The notes under the pieces are model-generated. The model worked only from the letters and a program-made list of their open reading frames with translations. It was not told the DNA's origin and made no database searches. Below are positions 15,013 to 24,419 of a stretch of 51,272 nt of DNA, one piece after another. The stretch comes from Verrucomicrobiota bacterium (lineage in GTDB: Bacteria; Verrucomicrobiota; Verrucomicrobiia; Chthoniobacterales; SZAS-18). The stretch covers positions 1 through 51,272 of the forward strand of contig JANXRG010000078.1 in NCBI GenBank assembly GCA_025353105.1, in the 5' to 3' direction. Positions within the stretch are counted from its first letter, which is position 1; each line of letters opens with the position of its first letter. Both the position numbers and the translations under genes were made by a program.

Positions 15013-15957
15013 TCAGAACTGCGGCGGCAGGATTTCGTATAAATCTTTGGGCACCGAGAACAAATCCCCAGGGTCGATCTTCTTCCGGTCGATGTGGCTG
15101 ACTTTGAACGACAGGCGCTCCTGGCCGCCGGGTTCGCTGCGCAGGGTGGCTTCGAGCGGGAAAAGCGATTTCCTTTGCAGCAGTTCGACCCATTGCTCTT
15201 CGATCATCTGTGGTCCGAAACGGCGGACGTTGTAGTCGCGTTGCAGCAAACGAAATGGAAATAACGCGGCGTCGTTCGTCGCCCAAATCTCAAAATTTTC
15301 TCCGCGGTCGCTCATCGTGTAGAGCGTGCAATCGAATCCTTGAATCTTTTTTGTCTTCTCTGTTTTCTTCAATTCAGCTGCGCCAAACATTCCCGGCATC
15401 GGCGGCGGCATCATCGGCATTCCGGCTGCGCCCGAGCCTGACGAAGGCATTGGCGGAATCGGTGGCATAGAAGCGATCGGCAGCGGAGTCGGAAATCCTG
15501 GTGGCGGCGACATCTTTGGAGCTGTAGGGGACGACGTTGTCGTCCCTCGGAAGCCAGCGGCTTCCCCTCCAGAATTCGGATTCAGTGGGGGCGCGCCCGG
15601 TTGCGCTCGATCCGGCAGCTGCCGGATTAGATCGACATGTAGGAAGGTCGAGTTGTGCGGGAAAATGATGGTCAGCTTCTTCGCATCAAGATCGACAATG
15701 TTGATCGGCTCGAGCTTGCTCCCGCTGTTCTCAATGCGCAGTTCGTTTTCTTTGCGCGTGAAAAGAAATTGCGTTGTCGCAGCGCCGCTGCGGGTAAGTG
15801 TCGCAGTAACTCTGCCTTCGAACGCAGCGCCCTTCTCCGCGGCAGGAATTTCACGCGATGAAACGGCGCAAGTAAGTGCCAGCGCGATCGCAAAACGTCC
15901 TCTGCGGTTGATTCCAGCAAGAGAAAAAATTCCGAGGATGAGCAAGAACAGAAGCAT
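15013..15957 (-). CDS. Exported DUF4412-like protein with a repeat-derived proline-rich insert
   Basis: A 314-aa protein with an N-terminal hydrophobic segment (MLLFLLILGIFSLAG, then a second stretch FAIALALTCAVSS). The two conserved parts are FEGRVTATLTRSGAATTQFL with IIFPHNSTFLHVDL, and KIQGFDCTLYTMSDRGENFE with FPLEATLRSEPGGQ; these resemble periplasmic DUF4412-type domains, which have no assigned biochemistry. Between them, residues ~120-200 are rich in Pro, Gly and Met (PPPGFPTPLP, MPPIPPMP, MPMMPPPMPG). Part of that linker (GFRGTTTSSPTAP) is encoded by a palindromic repeat pair. No Shine-Dalgarno sequence and no shared leader with the beta-helix genes around it. Confidence 0.65.
   Translation of the reverse strand: MLLFLLILGIFSLAGINRRGRFAIALALTCAVSSREIPAAEKGAAFEGRVTATLTRSGAATTQFLFTRKENELRIENSGSKLEPINIVDLDAKKLTIIFPHNSTFLHVDLIRQLPDRAQPGAPPLNPNSGGEAAGFRGTTTSSPTAPKMSPPPGFPTPLPIASMPPIPPMPSSGSGAAGMPMMPPPMPGMFGAAELKKTEKTKKIQGFDCTLYTMSDRGENFEIWATNDAALFPFRLLQRDYNVRRFGPQMIEEQWVELLQRKSLFPLEATLRSEPGGQERLSFKVSHIDRKKIDPGDLFSVPKDLYEILPPQF
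15528..15565. repeat. REP-like palindrome pair inside a coding sequence
   Basis: GGGACGAC (15528-15535) pairs with GTCGTCCC (15539-15546) and, two bases on, GGAAGCC (15549-15555) pairs with GGCTTCC (15559-15565). The first palindrome core matches that at 10151-10174 in an intergenic gap. Here it stays in frame within the linker of the DUF4412-like gene. Confidence 0.7.
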
Positions 15958-16038
15958 GAGTGAGGGTAAGAAATTTAAAATCCGACCTGAGGCCGCCGAT
16001 CTCAGGTGTTTGATCTCGCGCTTTCGGTTCTCAACCCG

Positions 16039-17328
16039 TTAAGGTGGAAAATAGTTACGGGTGAAAGAGATGGATGTGTATGTGCAGCCGATGGCAGTAC
16101 CTACATTGAGACCCGTGCCGGAAGTGCTGCCCCCGTAACAGCCGGAGGCAAGGTTTGCGTAGAGCCCGAAACTGGACGTGCTGCGTCCGTCGCAGGTGGA
16201 GGCGGAGACTGCGCCCAAGCCAATACCGGAAGTGCTCTGACCCGTGCAGGCGGACGCCACGGATGCGTATAGGCCAAAGCCTGAATCACTGACCCCGCAA
16301 GAAGAAGTGGCCGAGAATGCGAAAAGGCCTTCGTTCGAGCTAGCACTCTGACCGAAACAACCAGTGGCCGTGGTCGCACTGAGACCGGGGCCTGTGTTGG
16401 CGACTCCGTAACAACCAGTGGCCGTGGTCGCATTGAGACCGGTGCCAGTGTTGGCGACTCCGTAACAACCGTTGGCGCTGGACGCGCTCAGGCCGGTGCC
16501 CGTCCCATTAACGTTGGATCCGTAACAGCCAGTGGCGGTGGCGGCGTTGAGACCTGTTCCAGTGGAACTCAGCGCCGTGCTTTCGCCTCGACAACCTGTC
16601 GCACTGTCCGCATCGAGCCCCGTTCCGCTGACGCTGGTGCCGACGCAATTCACGGCGGTGCTCGCGTAAACGCCGCGCTCGCTCGCGCTGGAACTCCCCA
16701 CGCTGTTTGTCGCCGACTTTGCGGTGATCCCCGTGCTGCCGCAGTTCTCCGCCACGGAATTGTTCACGCTGCCGCCGGTGATGCCGGCCACGCCTACTTG
16801 CTGAACCGTGCAGCGATCGATCACGATCGATAAGAAAAAACCGAGATTGATGCCATCGCCCGAACAGCCCGAGACCGATATCCCCTCGACGCGAACATTC
16901 TTCAATAAACCCAACGCGCCGGAATATCTGATCCCGTGCTGGAAATTCCCGACGATGTGGCCGTTCAGAATTGAGATGTCTTTGAGGCTGTTGCCGGTGG
17001 CGATGGCCGTGCCGCCCGCCGGGCTCGCGGTAGAAGAAATGGTAAAGCCGTTGAGATCGAGGGTCACGTTGTTGGCGGAGATGACGATCGCATTCCCTGT
17101 CGTCACCGAAAGGTTCGCCGTGAGATAATAGGAGCCGGGAGCGCTGATCGGAAACGGCGCGGATGAGATCGGCGTGCGCGCTTCGACTTGATCGAGCGTC
17201 TTCATCGTCGGAGCGGGCGCGCCGGGAGGAGCAAGCGGGCCCTGCGGGAACAAGGAACAAGGAAGAAGGAACAAGCAGGAAAGGGCGACGAGCGAGGCGC
17301 GTGGACGAAGGCAGGAACGGGTAGTCAT
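16039..17328 (-). CDS. Secreted beta-helix protein, type B copy 2 (longest cysteine-repeat array)
   Basis: Exported 429-aa paralogue of the gene at 10247-11509. The start at ATG 17328 gives MTTRSCLRPRASLVALSCLF as signal peptide start, ending LFPQG, and stalk APAPTMKTLDQVEARTPISS. The cap has PGSYYLTANLSVTTGNAIVI. About eleven 18-residue rungs follow, including GTGLNATTATGCYGVANT and GPGLSATTATGCFGQSAS, which are encoded by an almost exact 54-bp tandem duplication. The array ends with TAIGC and a tail NYFPP. Regular Cys spacing again suggests a ladder. Many glycine, serine and threonine residues make phase-variable length changes plausible. Function unknown. Confidence 0.83.
   Translation of the reverse strand: MTTRSCLRPRASLVALSCLFLLPCSLFPQGPLAPPGAPAPTMKTLDQVEARTPISSAPFPISAPGSYYLTANLSVTTGNAIVISANNVTLDLNGFTISSTASPAGGTAIATGNSLKDISILNGHIVGNFQHGIRYSGALGLLKNVRVEGISVSGCSGDGINLGFFLSIVIDRCTVQQVGVAGITGGSVNNSVAENCGSTGITAKSATNSVGSSSASERGVYASTAVNCVGTSVSGTGLDADSATGCRGESTALSSTGTGLNAATATGCYGSNVNGTGTGLSASSANGCYGVANTGTGLNATTATGCYGVANTGPGLSATTATGCFGQSASSNEGLFAFSATSSCGVSDSGFGLYASVASACTGQSTSGIGLGAVSASTCDGRSTSSFGLYANLASGCYGGSTSGTGLNVGTAIGCTYTSISFTRNYFPP
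16361..16468. repeat. 54-bp tandem duplication in a beta-helix array
   Basis: Two consecutive 54-bp units, beginning CCAGTGGCCGTGGTCGCA at 16361 and at 16415, are nearly identical over their first 50 or so bases. Each encodes exactly one 18-residue rung, so the protein has gained or can lose whole rungs by unit duplication. Confidence 0.75.
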
Positions 17329-17335
17329 GGCGAAA

Positions 17336-17353
17336 GGGGAACCCCGTCTTGTA
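17336..17353 (-). promoter_or_regulatory. Family promoter-leader block, copy 5
   Basis: On the minus strand TACAAG (17353-17348), three bases, then GGGGTTCCCC-type box, TTTCGCC and the ATG at 17328. It lies about 80 bases from the divergent antiporter start. Confidence 0.5.
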
Positions 17354-17433
17354 GCGGTTGCGCCACGCCGCCGGCCAGCCAATTCGAACATTTCAATTGT
17401 TCGCGATTAACAATACCGATAGGCCAGTCTGTG

Positions 17434-18573
17434 ATGGCTCACGCAACCACCAAGCCCGCTGGCTTCGGCCTAAGCGCCGAATGGCCGCTCGCCGCCAGCC
17501 TGCTGACCGTCGGCGCCTTTTTTGTCTGGGGCGACGCCATCTTTGTCCGCCTCGCTGAACCGCTTTGGTTTAGCCTGAGCTTCGGCCTGCTCTTCGGCGT
17601 CATCCTCGTTTCCGCCTTCGCGATCGTGCGGCATGCGGAATGCCTCGCGATCAAACTCGGCGAGCCGGTGGGCACGCTGATCCTCACGCTCTCGGTCATC
17701 GGCATCGAGGTGATGATGATCTCGGCTTCCATGGCCACGGGCAAAGGCAGCCCGACCCTCGCCCGCGACGCGATGTTCTCCGTCGTGATGATTGTGCTCA
17801 ATGGCCTGGTGGGTTTGTCCCTCCTCCTCGGTGGTCTTCGGCACCGTGAGCAATCCTATAATTTGCAGGGCGCGGGCGTGTATCTCGCCCTGATCGTCCC
17901 GCTTTCCGTGCTCGGTCTCATCCTGCCCAATTTTACGACCACGACCGCAGGCCCCACGCTCTCGACCACGCAGGGCATCCTGCTGGGATTGATGTCGGTG
18001 GTGCTGTACGCGACGTTCCTGTTTGCGCAGACAACGTGGCATCGCGAGTATTTTCTCGATTTGAATCCGGCGGGTGGAATCACGAAGGGGGTGGACGATC
18101 ACGCGGGACTCGTGCTCCAGAGCTTGCCATTCCACGCGGCGCTGCTGGTTTGCTACCTCGTGCCGCTTGTCATCCTGGCGAAGAAACTCGCGATCCCCAT
18201 CGATCATGGCATCAGTGTTCTCGGGGCGCCGCCGGAGTTGGGCGGCTTTATCATCGCCGCGCTGGTGTTATCGCCCGAGGCCTTCAGTGCGCTCCGCGCG
18301 GCGATCCGCAACCAGTTGCAACGCAGCGTGAACCTGTTGCTCGGCTCCGTGCTCGCGACCATCGGCCTGACCATTCCGGCGGTGTTCGCCATCGCTGTGC
18401 TCAGCGGGAAAAGCGTCATCCTCGGCCTCATGCCGGCCGAAATGATCCTGCTCGCGTTGACGCTCGGCGTGAGCTTCATCACGTTCACGAGCCGGCGGAC
18501 CAACGTCTTGCTGGGCGCCGTGCACCTGCTGTTATTCGTTGCGTATTTGATCCTGATCTTCGACGGGCAGTAG
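17434..18573 (+). CDS. chaA: Ca2+/H+ (or Na+/H+) antiporter, ChaA/CaCA family
   Basis: Inner-membrane cation/proton exchanger. The 379-aa product has about eleven hydrophobic segments and the two alpha-repeats of the family: the first near residues 77-100 (GEPVGTLILTLSVIGIEVMM, with ion-binding E92), the second near 262-292 (LGAPPELGGFIIAALVLSPE, with E282). Length agrees with ChaA proteins. I chose ATG 17434; the GTG just before it (17431) is equally possible and in frame. The gene is divergent from the last beta-helix gene and 290 bases upstream of the respiratory operon, so it is probably transcribed alone. Ion preference cannot be decided from sequence. Confidence 0.87.
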   Translation: MAHATTKPAGFGLSAEWPLAASLLTVGAFFVWGDAIFVRLAEPLWFSLSFGLLFGVILVSAFAIVRHAECLAIKLGEPVGTLILTLSVIGIEVMMISASMATGKGSPTLARDAMFSVVMIVLNGLVGLSLLLGGLRHREQSYNLQGAGVYLALIVPLSVLGLILPNFTTTTAGPTLSTTQGILLGLMSVVLYATFLFAQTTWHREYFLDLNPAGGITKGVDDHAGLVLQSLPFHAALLVCYLVPLVILAKKLAIPIDHGISVLGAPPELGGFIIAALVLSPEAFSALRAAIRNQLQRSVNLLLGSVLATIGLTIPAVFAIAVLSGKSVILGLMPAEMILLALTLGVSFITFTSRRTNVLLGAVHLLLFVAYLILIFDGQ

Positions 18574-18689
18574 GACTTAGCCCGGCGTCGATCGCCACCG
18601 AAAATCCCGCCGCCGTGCGGTCGACATCTTGTTGAGACCGCGTCGCGCAAAAAATCGCGCAGATTTTGCGAATTTCGCCGCCGGAAAGA

Positions 18690-18720
18690 TTGACGCGACG
18701 CGCAAGCCCGACACTATTAG
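18690..18720 (+). promoter_or_regulatory. Possible promoter of the respiratory operon
   Basis: TTGACG (18690-18695) and TATTAG (18715-18720) are separated by 19 bases. They would give a leader of roughly 135 bases before actA. The spacing is long and the surrounding sequence is GC-rich, so this is only the best candidate seen. Confidence 0.35.
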
Positions 18721-18750
18721 ATTTCCTAATCACGCGGCACGCGCCGGCAT

Positions 18751-18785
18751 CGACGCGAAAATTTCTTCGGAAATTCTCGTTGTCG
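18751..18785 (+). promoter_or_regulatory. Leader hairpin with TTCG tetraloop upstream of actA
   Basis: AATTTC-TTCG-GAAATT (18760-18775) forms a stem capped by the very stable UUCG loop. It is extended after one mismatch by CGA/TCG and after a small internal loop by CGAC/GTCG. There is no T-tract, so it is not a terminator; it may stabilise or regulate the operon leader. Confidence 0.45.
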
Positions 18786-18863
18786 CCAGAAATGGCACCT
18801 GCTGAAATGCGCGGGCAGCGCGATTAGGCGAAAGCGCGCATTTCCCGTTCAAATTTTCCGGCT

Positions 18864-19541
18864 ATGGCAAACATTTTCCCGAAGTGGACGAACCATCTGC
18901 CCATCCAGATTCTGGTGGCGGGCGGCGTTCTCTTCATCTCGGTGATCGCGGGGATGACCTACTACTTCACGCCGAAATATACGCGCGTGGGTTACCAGCC
19001 GGTGCAGCCGGTCCCGTTCAGTCATTCGATCCACGTGAACCAGCTTGGGCTCGATTGCCGTTACTGCCACAGTCAGGTGGAGAACGCGGCGCATTCGAAT
19101 CTCCCGACGACGCAGACCTGCATGAACTGCCACTCGCAGATCAAGCTGAACAGCCCCAGGCTCGCGACGGTGCGCGACAGCTGGAAAACCGGCCAGCCGA
19201 TTGCATGGGTGCGCATCCACGAGGCGCCGGACTACGTGTACTTTAATCACTCGGCGCACGTGAATCGCGGCGTGAGCTGCGTGAGTTGCCACGGCCAGAT
19301 CAACAACATGGCGGTGGTGTGGCATCACGAGCCGCAGAGCATGGACTGGTGTCTGACGTGCCATCGCGCGCCGGAGAATCATCTGCGCCCGGTGAACCAG
19401 GTGACGAACCTGAACTGGAAGCCCGAGGACGAGGGTCCAGGCAAGGACGGCAAACTGCGCACGCAACAGGAAATTGGCGAACAACTGAAGGTCGCGTGGA
19501 ACGTAAATCCTCCGGTCACGTGTGCGGGCTGTCACCGCTGA
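18864..19541 (+). CDS. actA: Alternative Complex III subunit ActA, pentaheme cytochrome c
   Basis: Periplasmic electron-transfer subunit of the quinol:cytochrome c oxidoreductase that replaces the bc1 complex. The 225-aa protein has an N-terminal membrane anchor (residues ~12-35) and five CxxCH heme sites: C65-H69 (CRYCH), C86-H90 (CMNCH), C139-H143 (CVSCH), C163-H167 (CLTCH) and C220-H224 (CAGCH). Extra histidines (FSHSIH, FNHSAH, WHHEP) are candidate distal ligands. It opens the operon; actB follows after 62 bases. The start codon is preceded by a pyrimidine-rich sequence and no Shine-Dalgarno site. Confidence 0.96.
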   Translation: MANIFPKWTNHLPIQILVAGGVLFISVIAGMTYYFTPKYTRVGYQPVQPVPFSHSIHVNQLGLDCRYCHSQVENAAHSNLPTTQTCMNCHSQIKLNSPRLATVRDSWKTGQPIAWVRIHEAPDYVYFNHSAHVNRGVSCVSCHGQINNMAVVWHHEPQSMDWCLTCHRAPENHLRPVNQVTNLNWKPEDEGPGKDGKLRTQQEIGEQLKVAWNVNPPVTCAGCHR

Positions 19542-19603
19542 TCGCGCGCCAACCCTGATTCCAAGCGGATCCGACGACCCCTCAAACTTTCCCTCCTCCG
19601 AAG

Positions 19604-22600
19604 ATGAAGCACGTTTTCCAGCACCCGCCCGAAGCCCCGAGTCCGACCGGTCGCAAGTACTGGCGCACGATGGGTGAGTTGAACGACACGCCGGAGTTTC
19701 GCGGGTGGCTCGAGCGGGAATTTCCGTCGGGCATCGACGAGATGGAAACCGACGCGCTGTCGCGGCGCAGCTTCTTGCAGTTGATGGGCGGGTCGCTCGC
19801 GCTGGCGGGCCTGGGCATGAGCGGCTGCCGCCGCCCGGAGGCGTTTCTCGTGCCGTTCGCGAAGTCGGCCGAATGGCTGATCCCGGGCAACAACCTGCTT
19901 TACGCGACCTCGATGCCGCGGCGCGGCGGCGCGATGCCGTTGCTCGTCACCACGACGGACGGACGTCCGATCAAGAACGAGGGCAACCCGCTGCATCCCG
20001 CGAGCAACGGCGGCACGGATACTTTTGCGCAGGCTTCCATCCTTGAATTATACGATCCCGAGCGGTCACGGACCTTTCTGCTCGACGGCCAGGCGTCGGA
20101 CGCGGAGGCGTTTGCCGGCTGGATAATGACGCTGCGCGACGAGGCGAAGGCCGACGGTGGCGCGAGCCTGGCGGTCCTGACGGGCGAATCCCACTCGCCC
20201 ACCCGCGAGCGAATTCGCGGGATGCTGCTGCAGCAATTTCCGCAGATGACGTGGTGCGTGTACGAGCCGCTCTCGAACGACAACGAGCGCGAGGCGATGA
20301 AGGTCGCGTTCGGATCCGCGGCGATGAAACTCGTGCCGAAGTTCGCGAAGGCCGATGTGATCGTTTCGCTCGACAGCGATTTTCTGTGCGTGGAAGAAAG
20401 TGACCTCGCAGCGGTGCGGGATTTCTCGAGCAAGCGGCGCGTAGCGGCTGCGACCGACCCGATGAACCGGCTGTATTCAGTCGAGAATCGGTACACGGTC
20501 ACCGGCGGCATGGCGGATCACCGCCTGCGTTGCCCAGCCAGCCAGGTCGGCGCGGTGGCGGTTGCGCTCGCGAAAGCGGTGGCCGATGCGACCGCCAGCG
20601 GACCACTGAGCGACCTGCTCAGCGTGGTGCCCGCGACCGAGTTGACGAAACTCGAGAAGAGCCTGCCCTGGATCAACGAGGCGGCGAAGGATCTCGTGGC
20701 GAATCGCGGCAAGAGCCTCGTCGTGGTTGGTCCGAATCAACCCGCGTGGGTGCACGCGCTGGGCTTCGCGATCAACGGCGCGCTGGGCAGTTACGGCACG
20801 ACGCTCACCGCGGTTGCGGCGCCCGCACCGGTCGGCGTTTCGCTGGGCGCGCTCGCGGAAAAGATGAAGTCGGATGCGGTCAAGACGTTGTTCATTTTCG
20901 GCGGGAATCCCGCGTACGACGCGCCTTCTGATCTCAACTGGCCCGAACTCCAGAAGAAGGTGGCGGTGGTGGCGCGCATTGGACTCTTTGATGACGAGAC
21001 CTCGACCGGCGCAAAGTGGCACGTGCCGGCGGCGCATTATCTCGAGAGCTGGGGCGATGATCGTTCATCCGACGGCACGTACGTGGCGGTGCAGCCGATG
21101 ATCCTGCCGTTGCATGGCGGCGTGTCGGAGCTCGAAGTGCTCGCGGGGCTTGCGGGCCGCGACAAGATCGAGGGGCCGGCGCTGATCCAGGAGACGTTCA
21201 AGACGATCGCGAAGAACGTTTCGGATGACGCCATGGCGTGGAATAGTTTTCTCCGGGACGGCTTCCTCGCGAACTCGGCAGCCGCCGAGGCGTCGGCCAC
21301 CTTTAATCCGGCGGGCGCGAAGGCGTTCGTGCAAACGAATTTCAAGTCGCCGCCGATCCCGACGGTCGACGCGATGGAATTCGTCATCACGCCAGATTAC
21401 AGCGTGTGGGACGGCCGCTACACGAACAATGGCTGGCTGCAGGAGCTGGCCGATCCAATCACGAAGCTGACGTGGGACAACGCCGCGCTGATGAGCAAGG
21501 CCACCGCGACCAAGCTCGGTCTGACGTGGAAGGAAGATGATATTCGCGACGGCAAAGGCACGGGCGTGTACGGCGACTGGATCGAGATCGTGGTCGGAGA
21601 TCGCAAGGTGAGAGCCGCGGTCCTGGTCGATCCGGGTCATGTCGATAATTCGGTGAGCCTCAGCCTCGGCTACGGCCGCGAGAAGGTTGGCCGCATTGGC
21701 CGGGACGCGGGCTTCAACGCGTATCCGCTGCGCACCAGCGCGGCGCCTTATTTTGTCAGCGGCGCGAAAGTTTCCAAAGTCGCTGGCGACGTCTACGTAT
21801 TCTCAACGACGCAGCACCATTACAACATGGAGGGCCGCGCGCTCGTCCGCGAGCTGCCGATCGAGACCTATCGCGCGCACGCGGGCTTTGACGAGGACGG
21901 CAAGAGCTTCGTCCAGAAGTTCGGGATGGATTCGCACATCCCGCCGAATGTCTCGCTTTACAAGCACCCGCCGATGACGGCGCAGCACCAGTGGGGCATG
22001 GCGATCGATCTGAACACCTGCACCGGCTGCAGCGCGTGCGTCGTCGCGTGCCAGAGCGAGAACAACATTCCGATCGTCGGCAAGCATCAGGTCCGCCGCG
22101 GCCGCATCATGCAGTGGATCCGGATGGATCGTTACTACTCGACGATGACCGACAAGGAGGATGACGAGGATCCGCAGGTGATGATGCAGCCGGTGACCTG
22201 CCACCACTGCGAGAACGCGCCGTGCGAAACGGTCTGCCCGGTGAATGCGACCGTGCACAACGAGGAAGGCCTCAACGTGATGGCGTACAACCGTTGCATC
22301 GGCACGCGTTACTGCGCGAACAACTGCCCGTACAAGGTGCGCCGGTTTAATTATTTCGATTACAATTCCCGTCCGCTCGATCAGCTCTACCTTGGCCCCC
22401 TGGCGAAGAAGGGCGTCGCCGAGACCGTCAAGCTCTCGAAGAACCCGAACGTCACGGTCCGCATGCGTGGCGTGATGGAGAAATGCACGTTCTGCGTGCA
22501 GCGCATCGAGGAGGCGAAGATTGGGCAGCTGCGCGTCGCGCGCGATTCCAACAACACGAAGGTGCCGACCGATTCCTTCAAGACGGCATGCCAGCAGGTT

Positions 22601-22813
22601 TGCCCGTCCGAGGCGATCGTGTTTGGCGACATCGCCGATCCGGAAAGCAAAGTCTCGAAGCTGAAAAAGCGGGATCTCAATTACAAGATGCTCGAGTATC
22701 TGAACATTCAGCCCCGCCTCAGCTACCTCGCGCGCCTGCGCAATCCGAACCCGAAGATGCCCGGCGCCGAAGCGGTGGGCATGAGCACGCTCAAGGATTC
22801 GCACGGGCATTAG
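19604..22813 (+). CDS. actB: Alternative Complex III subunit ActB, molybdopterin-like/iron-sulfur protein
   Basis: Large periplasmic subunit of 1069 aa, a fusion of a molybdopterin-oxidoreductase-like part and a ferredoxin-like part. A Tat-type motif SRRSFL lies at 53-58, followed by a hydrophobic helix and a lipobox-like SGC (C75). The first ~750 residues resemble the molybdopterin fold, but no cofactor ligand is evident, as known for ActB. The C-terminal part carries four cysteine clusters: [11 protein letters not shown] (~806), [13 protein letters not shown] (~866), [11 protein letters not shown] (~898), and CTFC with CQQVC (~962-1000). These would bind three [4Fe-4S] and one [3Fe-4S] in known complexes and pass electrons from the quinol site to the hemes. 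Confidence 0.96.
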   Translation: MKHVFQHPPEAPSPTGRKYWRTMGELNDTPEFRGWLEREFPSGIDEMETDALSRRSFLQLMGGSLALAGLGMSGCRRPEAFLVPFAKSAEWLIPGNNLLYATSMPRRGGAMPLLVTTTDGRPIKNEGNPLHPASNGGTDTFAQASILELYDPERSRTFLLDGQASDAEAFAGWIMTLRDEAKADGGASLAVLTGESHSPTRERIRGMLLQQFPQMTWCVYEPLSNDNEREAMKVAFGSAAMKLVPKFAKADVIVSLDSDFLCVEESDLAAVRDFSSKRRVAAATDPMNRLYSVENRYTVTGGMADHRLRCPASQVGAVAVALAKAVADATASGPLSDLLSVVPATELTKLEKSLPWINEAAKDLVANRGKSLVVVGPNQPAWVHALGFAINGALGSYGTTLTAVAAPAPVGVSLGALAEKMKSDAVKTLFIFGGNPAYDAPSDLNWPELQKKVAVVARIGLFDDETSTGAKWHVPAAHYLESWGDDRSSDGTYVAVQPMILPLHGGVSELEVLAGLAGRDKIEGPALIQETFKTIAKNVSDDAMAWNSFLRDGFLANSAAAEASATFNPAGAKAFVQTNFKSPPIPTVDAMEFVITPDYSVWDGRYTNNGWLQELADPITKLTWDNAALMSKATATKLGLTWKEDDIRDGKGTGVYGDWIEIVVGDRKVRAAVLVDPGHVDNSVSLSLGYGREKVGRIGRDAGFNAYPLRTSAAPYFVSGAKVSKVAGDVYVFSTTQHHYNMEGRALVRELPIETYRAHAGFDEDGKSFVQKFGMDSHIPPNVSLYKHPPMTAQHQWGMAIDLNTCTGCSACVVACQSENNIPIVGKHQVRRGRIMQWIRMDRYYSTMTDKEDDEDPQVMMQPVTCHHCENAPCETVCPVNATVHNEEGLNVMAYNRCIGTRYCANNCPYKVRRFNYFDYNSRPLDQLYLGPLAKKGVAETVKLSKNPNVTVRMRGVMEKCTFCVQRIEEAKIGQLRVARDSNNTKVPTDSFKTACQQVCPSEAIVFGDIADPESKVSKLKKRDLNYKMLEYLNIQPRLSYLARLRNPNPKMPGAEAVGMSTLKDSHGH

Positions 22814-22858
22814 TCGATCGACCGCGCCTTCCCCAACTCTTTAACCCCGCGACTGAAT

Positions 22859-24400
22859 ATGGCCGACACCGCAATCGAGACCGCGCCCCCCGCCGCCCAA
22901 TTTGATCCGGAGATGGTCCGGCAGGTGACGAAGCTCCCGCTCGTCACGAACAACCGCGACTTTCATTGGGTTACGGAAAAAGTGTCGGGCATCGTCGAGA
23001 TGAAGACGCCGGGGTGGTGGTGGATTGCTTTTTTCCCGGCCGCGGTGCTCGCGGGGTGCTGCATCGGCGGCTTCGTTTACCTCATCAGTACCGGCGTCGG
23101 GGTCTGGGGCCAGAACTCGCCGGTGATGTGGGCCTGGGACATCACGAACTTCGTGTTTTGGATCGGTATCGGTCACGCCGGCACGTTGATTTCGGCGATC
23201 TTGTTTTTGACGCGTCAAAAGTGGCGCACGTCGATCAATCGCGCCGCGGAGGCGATGACGCTGTTCGCGGTCATCTGCGCCGGTCTTTATCCCGGACTCC
23301 ACGTCGGCCGCCTGTGGATGGCGTGGTATCTCGTGCCGGTTGGCAACGCGAATGCCATCTGGCAGAACTTCCGCAGTCCGCTGCTCTGGGACGTCTTCGC
23401 GGTCGGCACGTATTTCACCGTGTCGGTCATCTTCTGGTACGTCGGCCTGATCCCCGATCTCGCGACGATCCGCGATCGAGCGACGAACAAGGTGAAGAAA
23501 TTCATCTACGCGCTCCTCGCGCTCGGCTGGCGCGGCGGCAACCGCCATTGGCGCAATTACGAAAAAGCTTACCTCATCCTCGCGGGCATCTCGACGCCGC
23601 TGGTGCTCTCGGTGCACACGATCGTGTCCTTCGATTTCGCCACGTCGATCGTTCCTGGCTGGCACACGACCATCTTCCCGCCGTACTTCGTCGCGGGCGC
23701 CATCTTCGGCGGATTCGCGATGGTGCTCACGCTCATGCTGCCCGCGCGGCACTTGCTCGGCCTGCAGGATCTCGTCACGAAGAAGCACGTGGACGTGATG
23801 ACGAAGATCATCCTGCTGACTGGATCGATCGTCGGTTACGCGTACATCATGGAGTTCTTCATCGCGTGGTACAGCCAGAACCCGTTTGAGCAATGGGCGT
23901 TCCTGCGCAACCGCGTCTCGGCGCCGTTTACCAAGTGGATGTTCGACGTGCCGAACGCGCCGTACTGGTGGGCGTACTGGGCGATGATGAGTTGCAACGT
24001 GATCTCGCCGCAGGTTTTCTGGTTCCGCTATTGCCGGCAGAACCTGTGGATCGTCTTCACGATCTGCATGTGCGTGAACGCCGGCATGTGGTTCGAGCGC
24101 TTCGTCATCATCGTGACGTCGATCGCGAACGACTTCCTGCCCGGCAGCTGGGGCATGTACGCGCCGACCTGGGTCGACATCATAACCTTCACCGGCAGTT
24201 TTGGCCTGTTCCTCTCGCTCTTCCTGCTCTTCTGCCGCTTCCTGCCGATGATCGCGATGTCAGAGGTGAAGGGCGTGCTGCCCGCGGCGGACCCACATTT
24301 CCACCCGCCCGGCCACGACGCGCCCGGCGGCGACGACCATTCCACCGGGTTGGGCGCCGGCGTGCGCATGATCACGCCGGCCCCGAGCACCGGCCATTGA
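22859..24400 (+). CDS. actC: Alternative Complex III subunit ActC, NrfD-like quinol-binding membrane protein
   Basis: Integral membrane subunit of 513 aa with about ten hydrophobic segments, belonging to the NrfD/PsrC family, which forms the quinol site next to the iron-sulfur subunit. A soluble N-terminus ([19 protein letters not shown]) precedes TM1 ([16 protein letters not shown]). The conserved [17 protein letters not shown] stretch is visible near residue 100. The C-terminus is histidine/proline-rich ([17 protein letters not shown]), possibly a species-specific tail. It lies 45 bases after actB and 19 before actD, in the standard act order. Confidence 0.95.
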   Translation: MADTAIETAPPAAQFDPEMVRQVTKLPLVTNNRDFHWVTEKVSGIVEMKTPGWWWIAFFPAAVLAGCCIGGFVYLISTGVGVWGQNSPVMWAWDITNFVFWIGIGHAGTLISAILFLTRQKWRTSINRAAEAMTLFAVICAGLYPGLHVGRLWMAWYLVPVGNANAIWQNFRSPLLWDVFAVGTYFTVSVIFWYVGLIPDLATIRDRATNKVKKFIYALLALGWRGGNRHWRNYEKAYLILAGISTPLVLSVHTIVSFDFATSIVPGWHTTIFPPYFVAGAIFGGFAMVLTLMLPARHLLGLQDLVTKKHVDVMTKIILLTGSIVGYAYIMEFFIAWYSQNPFEQWAFLRNRVSAPFTKWMFDVPNAPYWWAYWAMMSCNVISPQVFWFRYCRQNLWIVFTICMCVNAGMWFERFVIIVTSIANDFLPGSWGMYAPTWVDIITFTGSFGLFLSLFLLFCRFLPMIAMSEVKGVLPAADPHFHPPGHDAPGGDDHSTGLGAGVRMITPAPSTGH

Positions 24401-24419
24401 TTTCAAGATCCGAACGACC

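Noticed and set aside
8776-17328. CRISPR-like array suggested by regular repeats in the beta-helix genes
   Set aside because: The repeats keep one reading frame, encode rungs of a signal-peptide protein, vary in length and have no unique spacers or cas genes.
22841-23893. 350-aa minus-strand ORF opposite actC
   Set aside because: Shadow frame antisense to a clear NrfD-like gene, no domain features.
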